64,000 nucleotides of DNA from Chlorokybus atmophyticus. Its lineage: Eukaryota > Streptophyta > Chlorokybophyceae > Chlorokybales > Chlorokybaceae. Position 1 is the stretch's first letter. Each line of letters opens with the position of its first letter. Position numbers and translations under genes: made by a program. Location of the stretch: assembly GCA_009103225.1 (NCBI GenBank), contig RHPI01000797.1, forward strand, positions 607,140 through 671,139. The letters are read 5' to 3'. Below the pieces are notes generated by a model, which was not told the origin of the DNA, made no database searches, and worked only from the letters and a program-made list of their open reading frames with translations. Shown here piece by piece: positions 11,373 through 21,700 of this stretch.

Positions 11373-14338
11373 TCAAGGCAGGTCTTGCAGGCGGCGCTTT
11401 GGCGGTGGCCCAGCCTGGAACGTCCGCACCTTCACAAACCTGTCCTCCGGCGTGCTGCACTGCCGCGTGCTCTGCCAACACAACACACGCAACACACACA
11501 ACTTGTTGCTGTAGCCTCAAACACATCAACAGCTAGGGTTGTGTGCAGGGTATGCGAGCAACTGATACAAGCGTCCTGGTGTGGTCAACTATGTGTCGTC
11601 ATGTCAAGTGTGCTAAAACATGCTTCCACAAACACACGCATGTAGGTGACAAGCAATTGTTGTTGTTGTTGCTGCTGCTGTTGTTGTTGTCGCTGTTGTT
11701 GTTGTTGTGGTCACAACAACAACAGACACACGAACAAGTGATTGATGCCAGTCACACCTTCCACGACATGGTAAAAGCTCCCGGGTTGGCCTTGCGGTCG
11801 GCCGCAATGCGCTCCAACTTGTTCGCGATGCCCGACACTCCACCCACAGACCGCACCTAAAACAGTGATACAGTGAACACACACACGCGCGCGCGAGCGC
11901 GCTCACGCACACGCGCGGCAATTTGGTAAACAGGTTGTTGGGTTTCACCTGCGCAAGGAGGTCCTGTCGCGATGACCTGCGCACTCGGGTGCCGGGGTCT
12001 GTCGCACGAACAAGCCCACACGAGTCAGTGCTTGTGTGCTGGTATAACGTGTTGGTTTATACTGACAGTTTGTGCACATGTGATGATGTTGTCATGCGTG
12101 TACGACAATCTAGCCACATAACAAGAGTAAGTGGAGGTGAGCAACACGGCAACAGCCTCGCGCTTATCCTGTATGCATATGGTGTAAGGAATCTGTTGGC
12201 CTGGGTTAAGTGGTAGAAGTGTGTTGAAAACTTGCAACCCACACATAAAATGTGTGCAACTTAGAGCTTGGCGTCCAACTCTTACCGATCATGGGTTCGC
12301 TTCGGTCATTCGTAACAACCGTGCGGCTTGTCCGACGCCCTGAATCAAAGTACTCAGGAGTCAGTATAACCATACATGCTTGCTGCAAGCTGCTACATCA
12401 AAGTATCCCGACAAAGTCTTACCTCGAGTAATCTCCTGCAGCAGCTCTGCGCGCGAGCTCCTCCTCACAACAACTCCAGGCTCTGTTTATGTGGTTGGTT
12501 GTTTTTTCCTTTGTTGTGATTGATGTTTACTTGCATCAGCAAGCGATTTTCAGAAGTCTGGGTCTCTATGTTACCCTACCGATAATAGGTACGCTGCGGT
12601 CGTCTGTTTGCACGCTGCGGCTGCCTCTCCGTCCTGTCAAGTTATTGCACAATACAAACCTACGTCACATCTTTGCAAGAAAGCCAACAGATCATATGTG
12701 CGACAAAGCAAGCATACGTGTGTGTGCGTTCGTGCGTGCGCATGTATGTGCGTGCAGGCGCGCCTGCGTGCATGAGTGCATGCGTGGGCGCGCGTGTGGG
12801 GTTGCCTTTGGGCATTATGCATAAGTCAACACGTGTTGCTATCAAGTGCACAATGTGGAGTAACCACAGGCACACCTCACCTTTGACCACCACCTCCTGC
12901 ATCAGGGCACTCCGCACCTGCTGCTGCCTGCCTGAAAGGAGAGCCAAAACACGACAACAGAAGTATGGGTGTTTTGTTTGTTTAACAAAACCTATCTCTT
13001 GCAAGAGTATTGTGACTAACAGTACTCTGTGATGCAGCATGTGAGTTGCACAGCCAGTATCACCACCACTGCCGTGAAGTGTTTGCCACTGGCGCTTCAG
13101 TAGTCTACAACTGGCATGCTACCAGCTTCCTGCCTGTAGCATGTGCTGCTGCCAGTAGGCCTACTAGCAGCAGACACCACTGGCAGCCAATTTTGCGGGA
13201 GCTACTACGTTTACGCTGCCATTGTCATCACGATGCTTCCCACAACGTTGATCTGGCAGATCGTATAACCAACCAACACAAGGCTGGATCATGTGTTGTC
13301 CTCCACTCGTACTCCTCAAGCTCACCTGGATCTGCGTTGCTTCTGCCTGCATTGGTGATCGGCTGCCGTGGAGGTGGACTTACTGTTTTGCGCAGCGCGG
13401 GCTTGCTCGCCACCAGCTCCTCCATGACAGATCTGTTTGTATGCTTTTCAATTGGCTTGCACACACGCAAACAAATACACATACATACCACATGTATACA
13501 CACGCACGCACATGCGCTGAGAGAGAGAGGGGGAGAGGGAGAGAGAGAGGGTGCGAGAGGGAGAGCGAGCGAGAGAGAGCGGGAGAGAGCGGGAGAGAGC
13601 GGGAGAGAGCGCGAGAGGGAGCGAGAGAGGGAGCGAGAGAGCGAGCGAGCGAGAGCGAGCGAGCGAGAGAGAGCGAGCGAGAGAGAGAGAGAGAGAGAGC
13701 GCGAGAGCGAGAGCGAGAGCGAGAGAGAGAGAGAGAGANNNNNNNNNNNNNNNNNNNNNNNNNNNNNNNNNNNNNNNNNNNNNNNNNNNNNNNNNNNNNN
13801 NNNNNNNNNNNNNNNNNNNNNNNNNNNNNNNNNNNNNNNNNNNNNNNNNNNNNNNNNNNNNNNNNNNNNNNNNNNNNNNNNNNNNNNNNNNNNNNNNNNN
13901 NNNNNNNNNNNNNNNNNNNNNNNNNNNNNNNNNNNNNNNNNNNNNNNNNNNNNNNNNNNNNNNNNNNNNNNNNNNNNNNNNNNNNNNNNNNNNNNNNNNN
14001 NNNNNNNNNNNNNNNNNNNNNNNNNNNNNNNNNNNNNNNNNNNNNNNNNNNNNNNNNNNNNNNNNNNNNNNNNNNNNNNNNNNNNNNNNNNNNNNNNNNN
14101 NNNNNNNNNNNNNNNNNNNNNNNNNNNNNNNNNNNNNNNNNNNNNNNNNNNNNNNNNNNNNNNNNNNNNNNNNNNNNNNNNNNNNNNNNNNNNNNNNNNN
14201 NNNNNNNNNNNNNNNNNNNNNNNNNNNNNNNNNNNNNNNNNNNNNNNNNNNNNNNNNNNNNNNNNNNNNNNNNNNNNNNNNNNNNNNNNNNNNNNNNNNN
14301 NNNNNNNNNNNNNNNNNNNNNNNNNNNNNNNNNNNNNN

Positions 14339-14402
<64 letters not shown>

Positions 14403-14475
14403 CAGATCGCACATGCACTGATTACACTTACTTGCGCCTTCTCTCCACCAGCACCGTCTCGCCTCCCCTATCCAT
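11373..14475 (-). CDS. Unrecognised protein with an exon-encoded 39-residue repeat
   Basis: Minus-strand chain of small exons with consistent phases. It starts at ATG 14475 (14475-14432), then 13432-13384, a possible mini-exon near 13330, exons near 12927-12881, 12640-12590, 12470-12427, 12340-12290, 12000-11951 and 11860-11768, and a last exon ending at the TGA 11375-11373. Each repeat is split over two exons: GRRGSRSVQTDDRSVPII or GRRTSRTVVTNDRSEPMI, followed by an Arg/Ser block, EPGVVVRRSSRAELLQ or DPGTRVRRSSRQDLLAQ. The C-terminus is basic and Pro-rich (RFVKVRTFQAGPPPKRRL). The protein is small (roughly 200 residues), basic and has no membrane segment or known catalytic motif. I do not recognise the family; a cytoskeletal or ciliary role would be a guess from the neighbouring MNS1. 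The 600-N gap lies in its first intron. A TTACA (TGTAA on this strand) is 62 nt past the stop. Confidence 0.65.
11656..11712 (+). repeat. (TTG)n microsatellite
   Basis: TTG/CTG triplets in an intron of the minus-strand repeat-protein gene; no coding role. Confidence 0.85.
13519..14400. repeat. GA-rich microsatellite flanking the assembly gap
   Basis: Runs of GA with GC interruptions at 13519-13738 and pure GA at 14339-14400, on both sides of the N block. The long Glu/Arg ORFs called across it are artefacts. Confidence 0.95.
13739..14338. other. Assembly gap of 600 N
   Basis: Exactly 600 N characters inside the GA microsatellite; probably a fixed-size gap whose true length is unknown. Confidence 0.95.
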
Positions 14476-14560
14476 CCACTCCCCCACCACCACCGCCGCC
14501 GCCGCCGCCCAGCACAGCAGAGACCTGAGGTCTGAGCTCTCAAGCGACGTGGTTTAAAGC

Positions 14561-14566
14561 CACGTG
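14561..14566. promoter_or_regulatory. G-box CACGTG between divergent genes
   Basis: A CACGTG palindrome 86 bp upstream of the minus-strand repeat-protein start and about 745 bp upstream of SUMO. A telo-box-like TTTAGGGTTT follows at 14747-14756. Both are plant promoter motifs; their use here is inferred. Confidence 0.3.
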
Positions 14567-15310
14567 CAGTTAGACGACGAGACCCAAGCTAACTGACCAA
14601 CTTGACATCACGCATTACATAAAACATACCGCAACACATAGCGCACTACGCGTTACGCATGACGAGTAGACCGGTGAGGCCGGCATCCATCGGTCGGCGC
14701 ACTGCCAGCTGTAAAGTGCAATCGCCAATTTCTTTCGGGGCGGAGATTTAGGGTTTGGGCGGCGTCGGTGTCAGCATCGTCATTGTTGTGGTGTTGGTCG
14801 TCGTGGCTATCAGGAAGGTGCTGAGGGAGGTTGCCTGTTGAGAGTTGGGGGTTGCTGCCTCCAGGTTGATTGCAGCCGCATCGTTAGCTCTTTGGCCGGT
14901 TGCGGCCCCTTCGCCCAAGGGCTTAGGGTTGTCTGTCAGGTAAGCCTTTGCGTCATTGTGTACTGTAAGTTCCTGGCCTCTTGCATGCATGGTAGCACCG
15001 GTAGATCTACTGCAGCATGTTGCATGCACGCTCTCTTATGACAGTGCTGTCACTCACTTGACGTGATCGTCCACACTCAACTTCTTGTTAACAGCTTTTG
15101 AATCTCTAGCAGCCTAGGCCTAGTCTGCTGAGTGTACGCCTAAGTTACACTTGCAATATTGAGCAGATATATGTGCATAAAATTACCCCAAAGAGGAGGT
15201 TTTCTTACTGCCGAACTCTAGGCAGTTTGTGCTGTCAAGTGTGCTGAAGTGGCCTGCTGTCGTCACTCCTTTTCCTGTGGTTGCGTACAGTTTGAGTGCC
15301 ACAGCCAAGC

Positions 15311-15924
15311 ATGGACGCTGACGAGAGGGAGGCGGGAGACACCGCTCCCAAGAAGGAGTCCGGCTCTGAGCACATCAACCTCAAAGTCAAGGGCCAGGTG
15401 CGAGGGGCCACTCTGGTCTTACTCTTCATACAATCTTCACTTTGCCCTAACCTTAGACGCAATCACTGGAAAAGAAACATTCTTTGTTTTTGTGCTGAGC
15501 TTCTCAGCAATTGTTTCCGTCAAGCTGTGTATCCATGACCTGAGGTCACTGCGGCAACGTCGTGCTGATGGTGTGCTGCATGGTTCTTGTGTGCAGGATG
15601 GCAACGAGGTGTTTTTCAAGATTAAGCGATCAACAGCTCTGAAGAAGTTGATGACCGCGTACTGTGACCGCGTGTCGGTGGAGCCAAATGCGATCGCCTT
15701 CCTGTTTGATGGCCGGCGATTGCGCGAAGACCAGACCCCTGATGAGGTATGCTGCATCATGTGCGCAGTAGTACCGTCCCATATGGATTTACGTGCATGC
15801 ATATAATGCACTATTCGAGGAGAAGTCTTGTGAAGCATAATTCTGATGTGTGCAGCTTGAGATGGATGACGGCGATGAGATCGATGCCATGCTGCACCAA
15901 ACTGGTGGGATTCTTCTAGAGTAA
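15311..15924 (+). CDS. SUMO: SUMO, small ubiquitin-like modifier precursor
   Basis: Three in-phase exons (15311-15397, 15597-15746, 15856-15924) give 101 residues. The ubiquitin-like beta-grasp fold is complete: [19 protein letters not shown], then [32 protein letters not shown] and the C-terminal [16 protein letters not shown]. The double glycine is followed by the four-residue tail ILLE, which a SUMO protease must remove before the E1/E2 enzymes can attach SUMO to lysines of target proteins. The acidic N-terminus ([10 protein letters not shown]) lacks an obvious psi-K-x-E site for chain formation. It diverges from the minus-strand repeat-protein gene, and a TGTAA lies 205 nt past the stop at 16129. 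Confidence 0.97.
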
Positions 15925-16434
15925 GAGTAACCACCCCTCCTGGCTGCTCAGACCTGTGGCAACTAGCACGCGGATTGCAACGAAGGATAAGACCAACATG
16001 CGCACAATTGGTCCTGCCCCCCGGGCTTCGCCCGCCCCCTTGTACACACTTCATCCTATATTTACACTTGCATAACAGCAGCGCTGTTGAAATTGTCCTG
16101 CGAGCTGCGTCAGCCATGCCAATTCACTGTAATCACGTTAGAGTCGGTTGCGATTGCCTTCAAGGAGGTCAAGTTGTATTGCTGCGCGTGGATTTTGCAG
16201 CTGCACGACGCAACCACCCGTTGGGGTATCGATCAACACAGCATTTGCTCGGTTGTTGGAGCATATTGATGATGCTTGCATTGTCCTCATTGTGCGTGGC
16301 CTCCCTTATGGCTACACACGGCACATTCATCTGTAGTGGTGTAATTCAAGCTCTGCTGTGAACGCCGCACTCAAAGAGTGTGGTCGTGCGCCATTGTGAA
16401 CTGGATGAGTTTTTGACAGTTACTGCACAAAAAA

Positions 16435-16489
<55 letters not shown>

Positions 16490-17022
16490 ATGCGCGCAGC
16501 TGGTGGCGTGTGCTAGGTCCGAGTGCATTAGCCAGCTGATGGCGTGGTTTGCACAGGTTTGATCTGGTAACGGCGACACTGCTAGACACAGATGTCCCCT
16601 TCACTTGTTGCAGTACAAAGAAGACATGCAACACAACTGACCTGCAACCAGCGGTCTTCAATGAGACAAAGGCATTAACCTTGTCAACCTGCCCCTTGCG
16701 TGTCTAACTAGAATCAGATCATACACGCCGCAGCTATCTGCTTTCCAACGTGGTCATAAGCAACAAGTGTCTATACACTGACACACTACTACTATGTACA
16801 CATGTTACTGGTACTGCAATCCTTGACATTACACCACAGCACCGCACACTGTCGTGCCAGCTCGCGCGCATGGCCTTCACACCACCCAACTGCAGGCACA
16901 CACTCACAACCAATGCACATGGGCATGTTGACGACCTACTACGGAATGGCAGTGCTGTCACTCGAAGCCCACTGCAGTGGTGCCGCTGCCACTCAATGAC
17001 TAAGCCTTGATAAGAATTATAC
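15925..17022. other. Intergenic with an (AT)n run
   Basis: No convincing gene. It contains a pure AT repeat at 16438-16484. The 226-residue minus-strand ORF over the SUMO gene and this stretch has no family features. Confidence 0.55.
16438..16484. repeat. (AT)n microsatellite
   Basis: About 23 perfect AT dinucleotides. Confidence 0.95.
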
Positions 17023-18473
17023 TCACAACCGCGATTGGTTGCGCTTTGCTGCCATTCGTGCTGCTAAGTCGAGCAGCTTCCTATGAACATCATCAAAATG
17101 AGGTGAAGTAGCTGCTTGCACGGCCTCCAGCCACCGCTGGACTCTTGCGTACGGCCCAATCAGCTGCTCCCAAGAGAAACCATTCTCATCACCACTCGCA
17201 CGGAGCATCTATGGACACAGCACTGTTTGTCATCACAAGCTGTGATTCACAACGCCACCATCTGCTGATATATCGAGCTGTGTGCAATGCATCAGCTTAC
17301 TGTGCAACAACCGGCCATCACACGCATGATGCTGCCGCTATGCAGAACAATATTGAACAGGTCTGCGAACCAAGTCACACGCTCTCTCACCTTCAGCTGC
17401 ATGATCTCGCACGCAACACTTATGTCAGCAATAGACATTTCCTGCTGGCCAGCCAGGAAGGGCTCGTTGTCCTTCAACCAGGCGTTATTCATGTTCTTGA
17501 GCGCTTGGGTTAGTAAACTGGCCGAATCCTTCGCTGCTTGCATATCCACTGGAAAGCCGAGGTTCGGGCCGACCACCAGTGCGAATGCGATGCCCACTGG
17601 CAAACACAGCTGGCGTCAAGATCTCTTATGCAGCTGCGTGAATGTACTTGCATGATGACGTGGCACTGTGCGCATGCTTGCTAACACACTGAGGATGCAC
17701 ATACACGCACGCACTTGACCCCCGTCGAGTGTTGGCATGGTGCCAGTCAAGCACCGAATCTACACGCGCGCGCTGCTTGGGGTCTGCTGGATACCTAACG
17801 TTGATCATCAAAAATCACACAGCTGATCTGCCGTCGATTTTGCTGACAAGGTGTTCATGCACCTCATTGAGTATCGTGCACAGGCAAACCTACCAGTGGT
17901 CTGGAGTGTGTCTTGTTGTGGCAAGGTAGCGCAGTATCGCATGACTGAAGCAACGATATGAGCACGAGAACAACACAGAGCAAACAACAACGAGCTAGCT
18001 ATGTGTGGCATGTGAGATACGGACGACGAAAGGGCAGTCCGTGTACCTTTCAGGCAGAAGGAAACCACAATCATCCATGCATGGCAGCTTCTTCAAGGGG
18101 TTGATTGCTGCAGCACAGTACAGCAGGATGAGCAGCCGATGGCAAGCGCAAGCTGAATGTTGCAGACTGTGCACGACCATGGAACGGGCTTGCCTGTGAC
18201 GCAATCTGCCTATGCAAACAAGCAGATTAACAAATAAGCGCACCTGCATAAGGCGCTTTGAGATGCTCGCGCTTGTAAATGTTCACAACTACAAGCTCGT
18301 GCTCTATATCATTGCACCTGTGAAGCACAGGATGAGACGAGATTAACTAGCGATGCATGGAGGGGAGGCAGCAAAGCGAGCACTAAAGCAAGCGCCTGCA
18401 ACCTGCAAAACAGTACAACTGAGCGGCTTGGCTGCGACATTAAGTCTACATAGAGCTTAATGGGGACCGCCAT
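17023..18473 (-). CDS. Theta-class glutathione S-transferase
   Basis: Minus-strand gene; exons 18473-18403, 18317-18244, 18107-18047, 17944-17894, 17794-17720, about 17615-17391 and 17208-17023. The N-terminal thioredoxin-like domain begins MAVPIKLYVDLMSQPSRSVV, with the theta-class catalytic Ser in the SQPSRS segment. NPLKKLPCM (cis-Pro loop) and PESHAILRYLA (Glu-Ser glutathione-binding pair) follow. The helical C-terminal domain has KVDSVL-like RARVDSVLDWHHANTRRG, then FLAGQQEMSIADISVACEI (the conserved AD-x-S/T motif) and a final GPYARVQRWLEAV. The enzyme would conjugate or reduce with glutathione in cytosol or peroxisome. The phase between the fifth and sixth exon does not close, so a small exon is missing or the border is misread. 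It is head-to-head with MSH3. Confidence 0.9.
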
Positions 18474-18797
18474 GACGCTTTGCGTGGCACCACGTCCCCC
18501 TCAGCTACACGCACAGCACTTTCTCGCCTATGCCACCACCGGCTCCGTTAACAAACCCCAGCATACGTCAGCTTCCCAGTGAAGTGGCTGCTTAAGTGAC
18601 GTTACTAACCGAGCAGCTGTGCGGATTTACTTGGTTAGGTGAGCAAATAATGGTTAGTTGACAGCACTTGACCAGTGGCTAATCTTTGCCAAACCGCGGT
18701 TTAGTTCAAGTCTGCGCGGGAAATGCTGTGTGCGGCCTGGCCTGGTCAGCCTGGTAGGCTGCGGCCTGGTCGGCCTGGTCGGGCGGCTGGGGTGATC
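18474..18797. promoter_or_regulatory. Shared GST/MSH3 promoter
   Basis: Only 324 bp separate the two divergent start codons. Near its MSH3 end it holds a consensus E2F site, and near 18598 a TGACGT (bZIP-type) core. Two-way use is inferred from the layout. Confidence 0.6.
18714..18723 (+). promoter_or_regulatory. E2F-type site GCGCGGGAAA
   Basis: The reverse complement reads TTTCCCGCGC, the E2F consensus, 75 bp before the chosen MSH3 start. This would fit S-phase expression of a mismatch-repair gene. Confidence 0.5.
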
Positions 18798-21700
18798 ATG
18801 GCGGGGCGACAGAGGCGAGGGGCTGCTCCTGCTCCTGCAGCTCCAGCTCCAGCAGCGGGGCAGACCATGTTGTCCCGCTTCTTTGCGCCTAAGGCGACAT
18901 CACCAGCAGCAGGAGAAGTGAAGCGTGCAACGCCGGACGATGAGCTGCCAGCGCCTGAGGCAGCTCCTTCGCCGCCTCCTGCGGCTGTGATTAAGCTTAT
19001 AGACGACGTTGCTGATGTGGATGCTGTCAGCGACGATGCCGGCGAAGAGCTGCACACAGTCCCTCCCAGCACGGCTGCCACCACCCCACCATCCCCTCTC
19101 GTCCCAGCCAGAAACGCAGCCAGGTTGGCAACTGAGCAGATCATATACGCAAAGAAGCATGCAGTCTGTGTGTCCAAATACATGGTTTGCTCAGCAACGT
19201 TGCATGTATAGCTGCAGGTCACTTGCATGCAGTGTACGCAGGCCTGAGCACGTTGACGCAAAAGGGTCGTTTGTTTGTATAATCTTAGTGAAGTTCATGT
19301 TGATGTGTATGCATGCATAGTGTCACATGAAGTGTTTGTCTTGCCAAGTATTAAGGCAGAGTTTGTGGCGCACGCGGAACTTCATAACTGAGCAGCTGCA
19401 GAGATGCTACTCATATACTGCTTACAACCAAACCATGTGACACAAAAAGCATCCAGCTCGGTGTATTCCGCATGCAGCGTCATCATCACACTTGAATCAG
19501 TGCTGCGCACTAGTGTAACGCAATGCGTAGTCTCCAGCGGCATGAGGAGGACACGTGTTTCTTATCAAAAGTGATAATTTTAACGGCAGGCCGTTCTCCA
19601 AAGCCCGCAAAGCTACTGCAGCGTTTGACCCGGTCGCACGCCACAAGGAGTATGTGTCGCGCTTGCTGGCACGATCCGACAGCCAAGGCGGGACTGCTTT
19701 GCATGCTAGAAGCAGCAACGGTCACCAATCATCACGCCCAGGAATGCTTACAGGGCAGAAGCTCACCCCACTTGAACAACAGGTGCCTCATTGGTCTTGT
19801 TGGGTGCGGTCTGGCTGCAGAACGCAAGCGTGCATGTTGTTGATGAGGTAACTCTTTGTGAAGGTGGTGGAGTTCAAGGAAAAGTACCCTGATGTCCTCC
19901 TGATGGTTGAAGTGGGTTACAAGTACCGTTTCTTTGGCGCTGATGCTGAGATTGCAGCAAAGGTACATGATGCGTGTAACGACTTGGTGAGTAGTTGGCG
20001 CACCCATGTGAGCGTGGCTGATGTTTTCCAGGTGCTTGGCATTTTTGCACATTACAACCACAGCTTCCTAACTGCTTCTATACCCACTTTTCGCCTTCAC
20101 GTACATGTGCGAAGACTGGTCGAGGCTGGCTACAAGGTGAGGCCACTTGATTGTACGTATCACTACTTACTTACTTTGCTTCAAGGCAACATGCAGTCAC
20201 AGGTTATACAAGCTGTTGCATCATGCAGGTTGGTGTTGTAAGGCAAACCGAAACGGCTGCAATCAAGGCTACGGGCGCAAACGGTAACCGTAGCGGACCT
20301 TTCACTCGTGACCTGTCTGCGCTGTACACAAGAGGTGAGCATCAGGGCTATCAGTAGTTTGGTAATAGTTCATATCCGTTGCTGAACAAAGCGCACCCTT
20401 TTGCAGCTACTCTGGAAGCAGCTGCTGACCTGGGTGGGGACACTCAACCTGGTAGAGAGATTGGAACCGAGCGCATGACTAGTTATCTCGTTTGCATCAC
20501 CGGTACGTTCTTGCGGAACTCCAGTTTGTACACGTGTGCAATGTCTGCTGTCGCTGCAAGCTATGGACCTCTTGCAGAAGAACGCGTTGAGGGCGAACAA
20601 GGTCAGGGTGGGAGAGGAGGCGCACTCGCACATGATGCACGCATTGGCTTTCTGGCTGTGGAAGCGTCAACTGGTGACATTATATATGACTGCTTTACGG
20701 ACAGTGTGAGTTGAAGATAACTTTTCCGCAATACTGTCTGCGTGCTGCACCCTTCACTGCATCTGCTGGCCTTCAAGCGCTGCTTTGTTGTTCAAGCCTG
20801 TTTGCTCAGACATGTCCATCTTATCTGCCTAAACTTGCTGCATGTGATAGGTGTTGCGCAATGAATTGCAAACCCATCTCTCTACCATTCCCCCGGCGGA
20901 GGTCCTCATGCAAGAGTCCCTTCATTCTGCCACAGAGAGGCTGATCAACTCCTACTGTGCGCCCACTGCTGGCGTCCGTGTGGAGCGCATGACTGTTGAT
21001 GAGAGTGGAGCAGCGAGTGTCGTGGACTTCTATGGCGAGGAGCAGGGAGAAGAGGCCAGCTCGACACTGGCTGCAGTGTTGGAGTTGCCACAGCTGGTGC
21101 TGAAGGCCCTTACCATGGCACTGAATTACCTCCGTCAGTTTGGACTTGAGGAGGTATGCAGAAACTGTAACACGTCTGCTGCCATATCTTACCTTGCAAG
21201 CATTGGTCATCTTGAGCATCAATTCTCTTTCACAAAGTACTGCATGTGGTATAATCAGAATCCAACAAGGTGGTCTTCTTGCGTGCCGCAAATTAGCATG
21301 CATGGCATGCTACCAACACTGGTGCTCAGGTGCTACGTAACCACGCCACCTTTCGCTCCTTTGCGTCTGCAGCAGAGATGACTCTCTCCCCCAATGCGTT
21401 AAACCAGCTTGAGATTCTCTCCTCCAACTTGACTGGCGCAGGCAACGAGCGCGGGTCTCTCCTCCACCTTCTCGATCACACGTGTACTCCTTTTGGCCGA
21501 CGGCAGCTGCGCGAATGGGTTTGCAGGTCAGCATCCATCTTGCTGTCTTATGCCATACACATGTTGTCCCAACAACAGAGTATCATGTCAGGCCCCTGAA
21601 AGTGAAGGAATTGATTGAGGAGAGGCTTGAGGCTGTGGAAGAGCTCATCGGTGTTGCGGACGATGGTATAGGGCGAGACAAAGGATTTGCACGAGGGAGT

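Noticed and set aside
13046-14557. Several ORFs of 320-500 codons spanning the N gap
   Set aside because: They are made of Glu/Arg or Ser/Leu repeats from the GA microsatellite plus 600 unknown bases; no gene.
15437-16117. 226-codon ORF on the minus strand over SUMO
   Set aside because: It runs antisense to the well-supported SUMO exons and has no family features.
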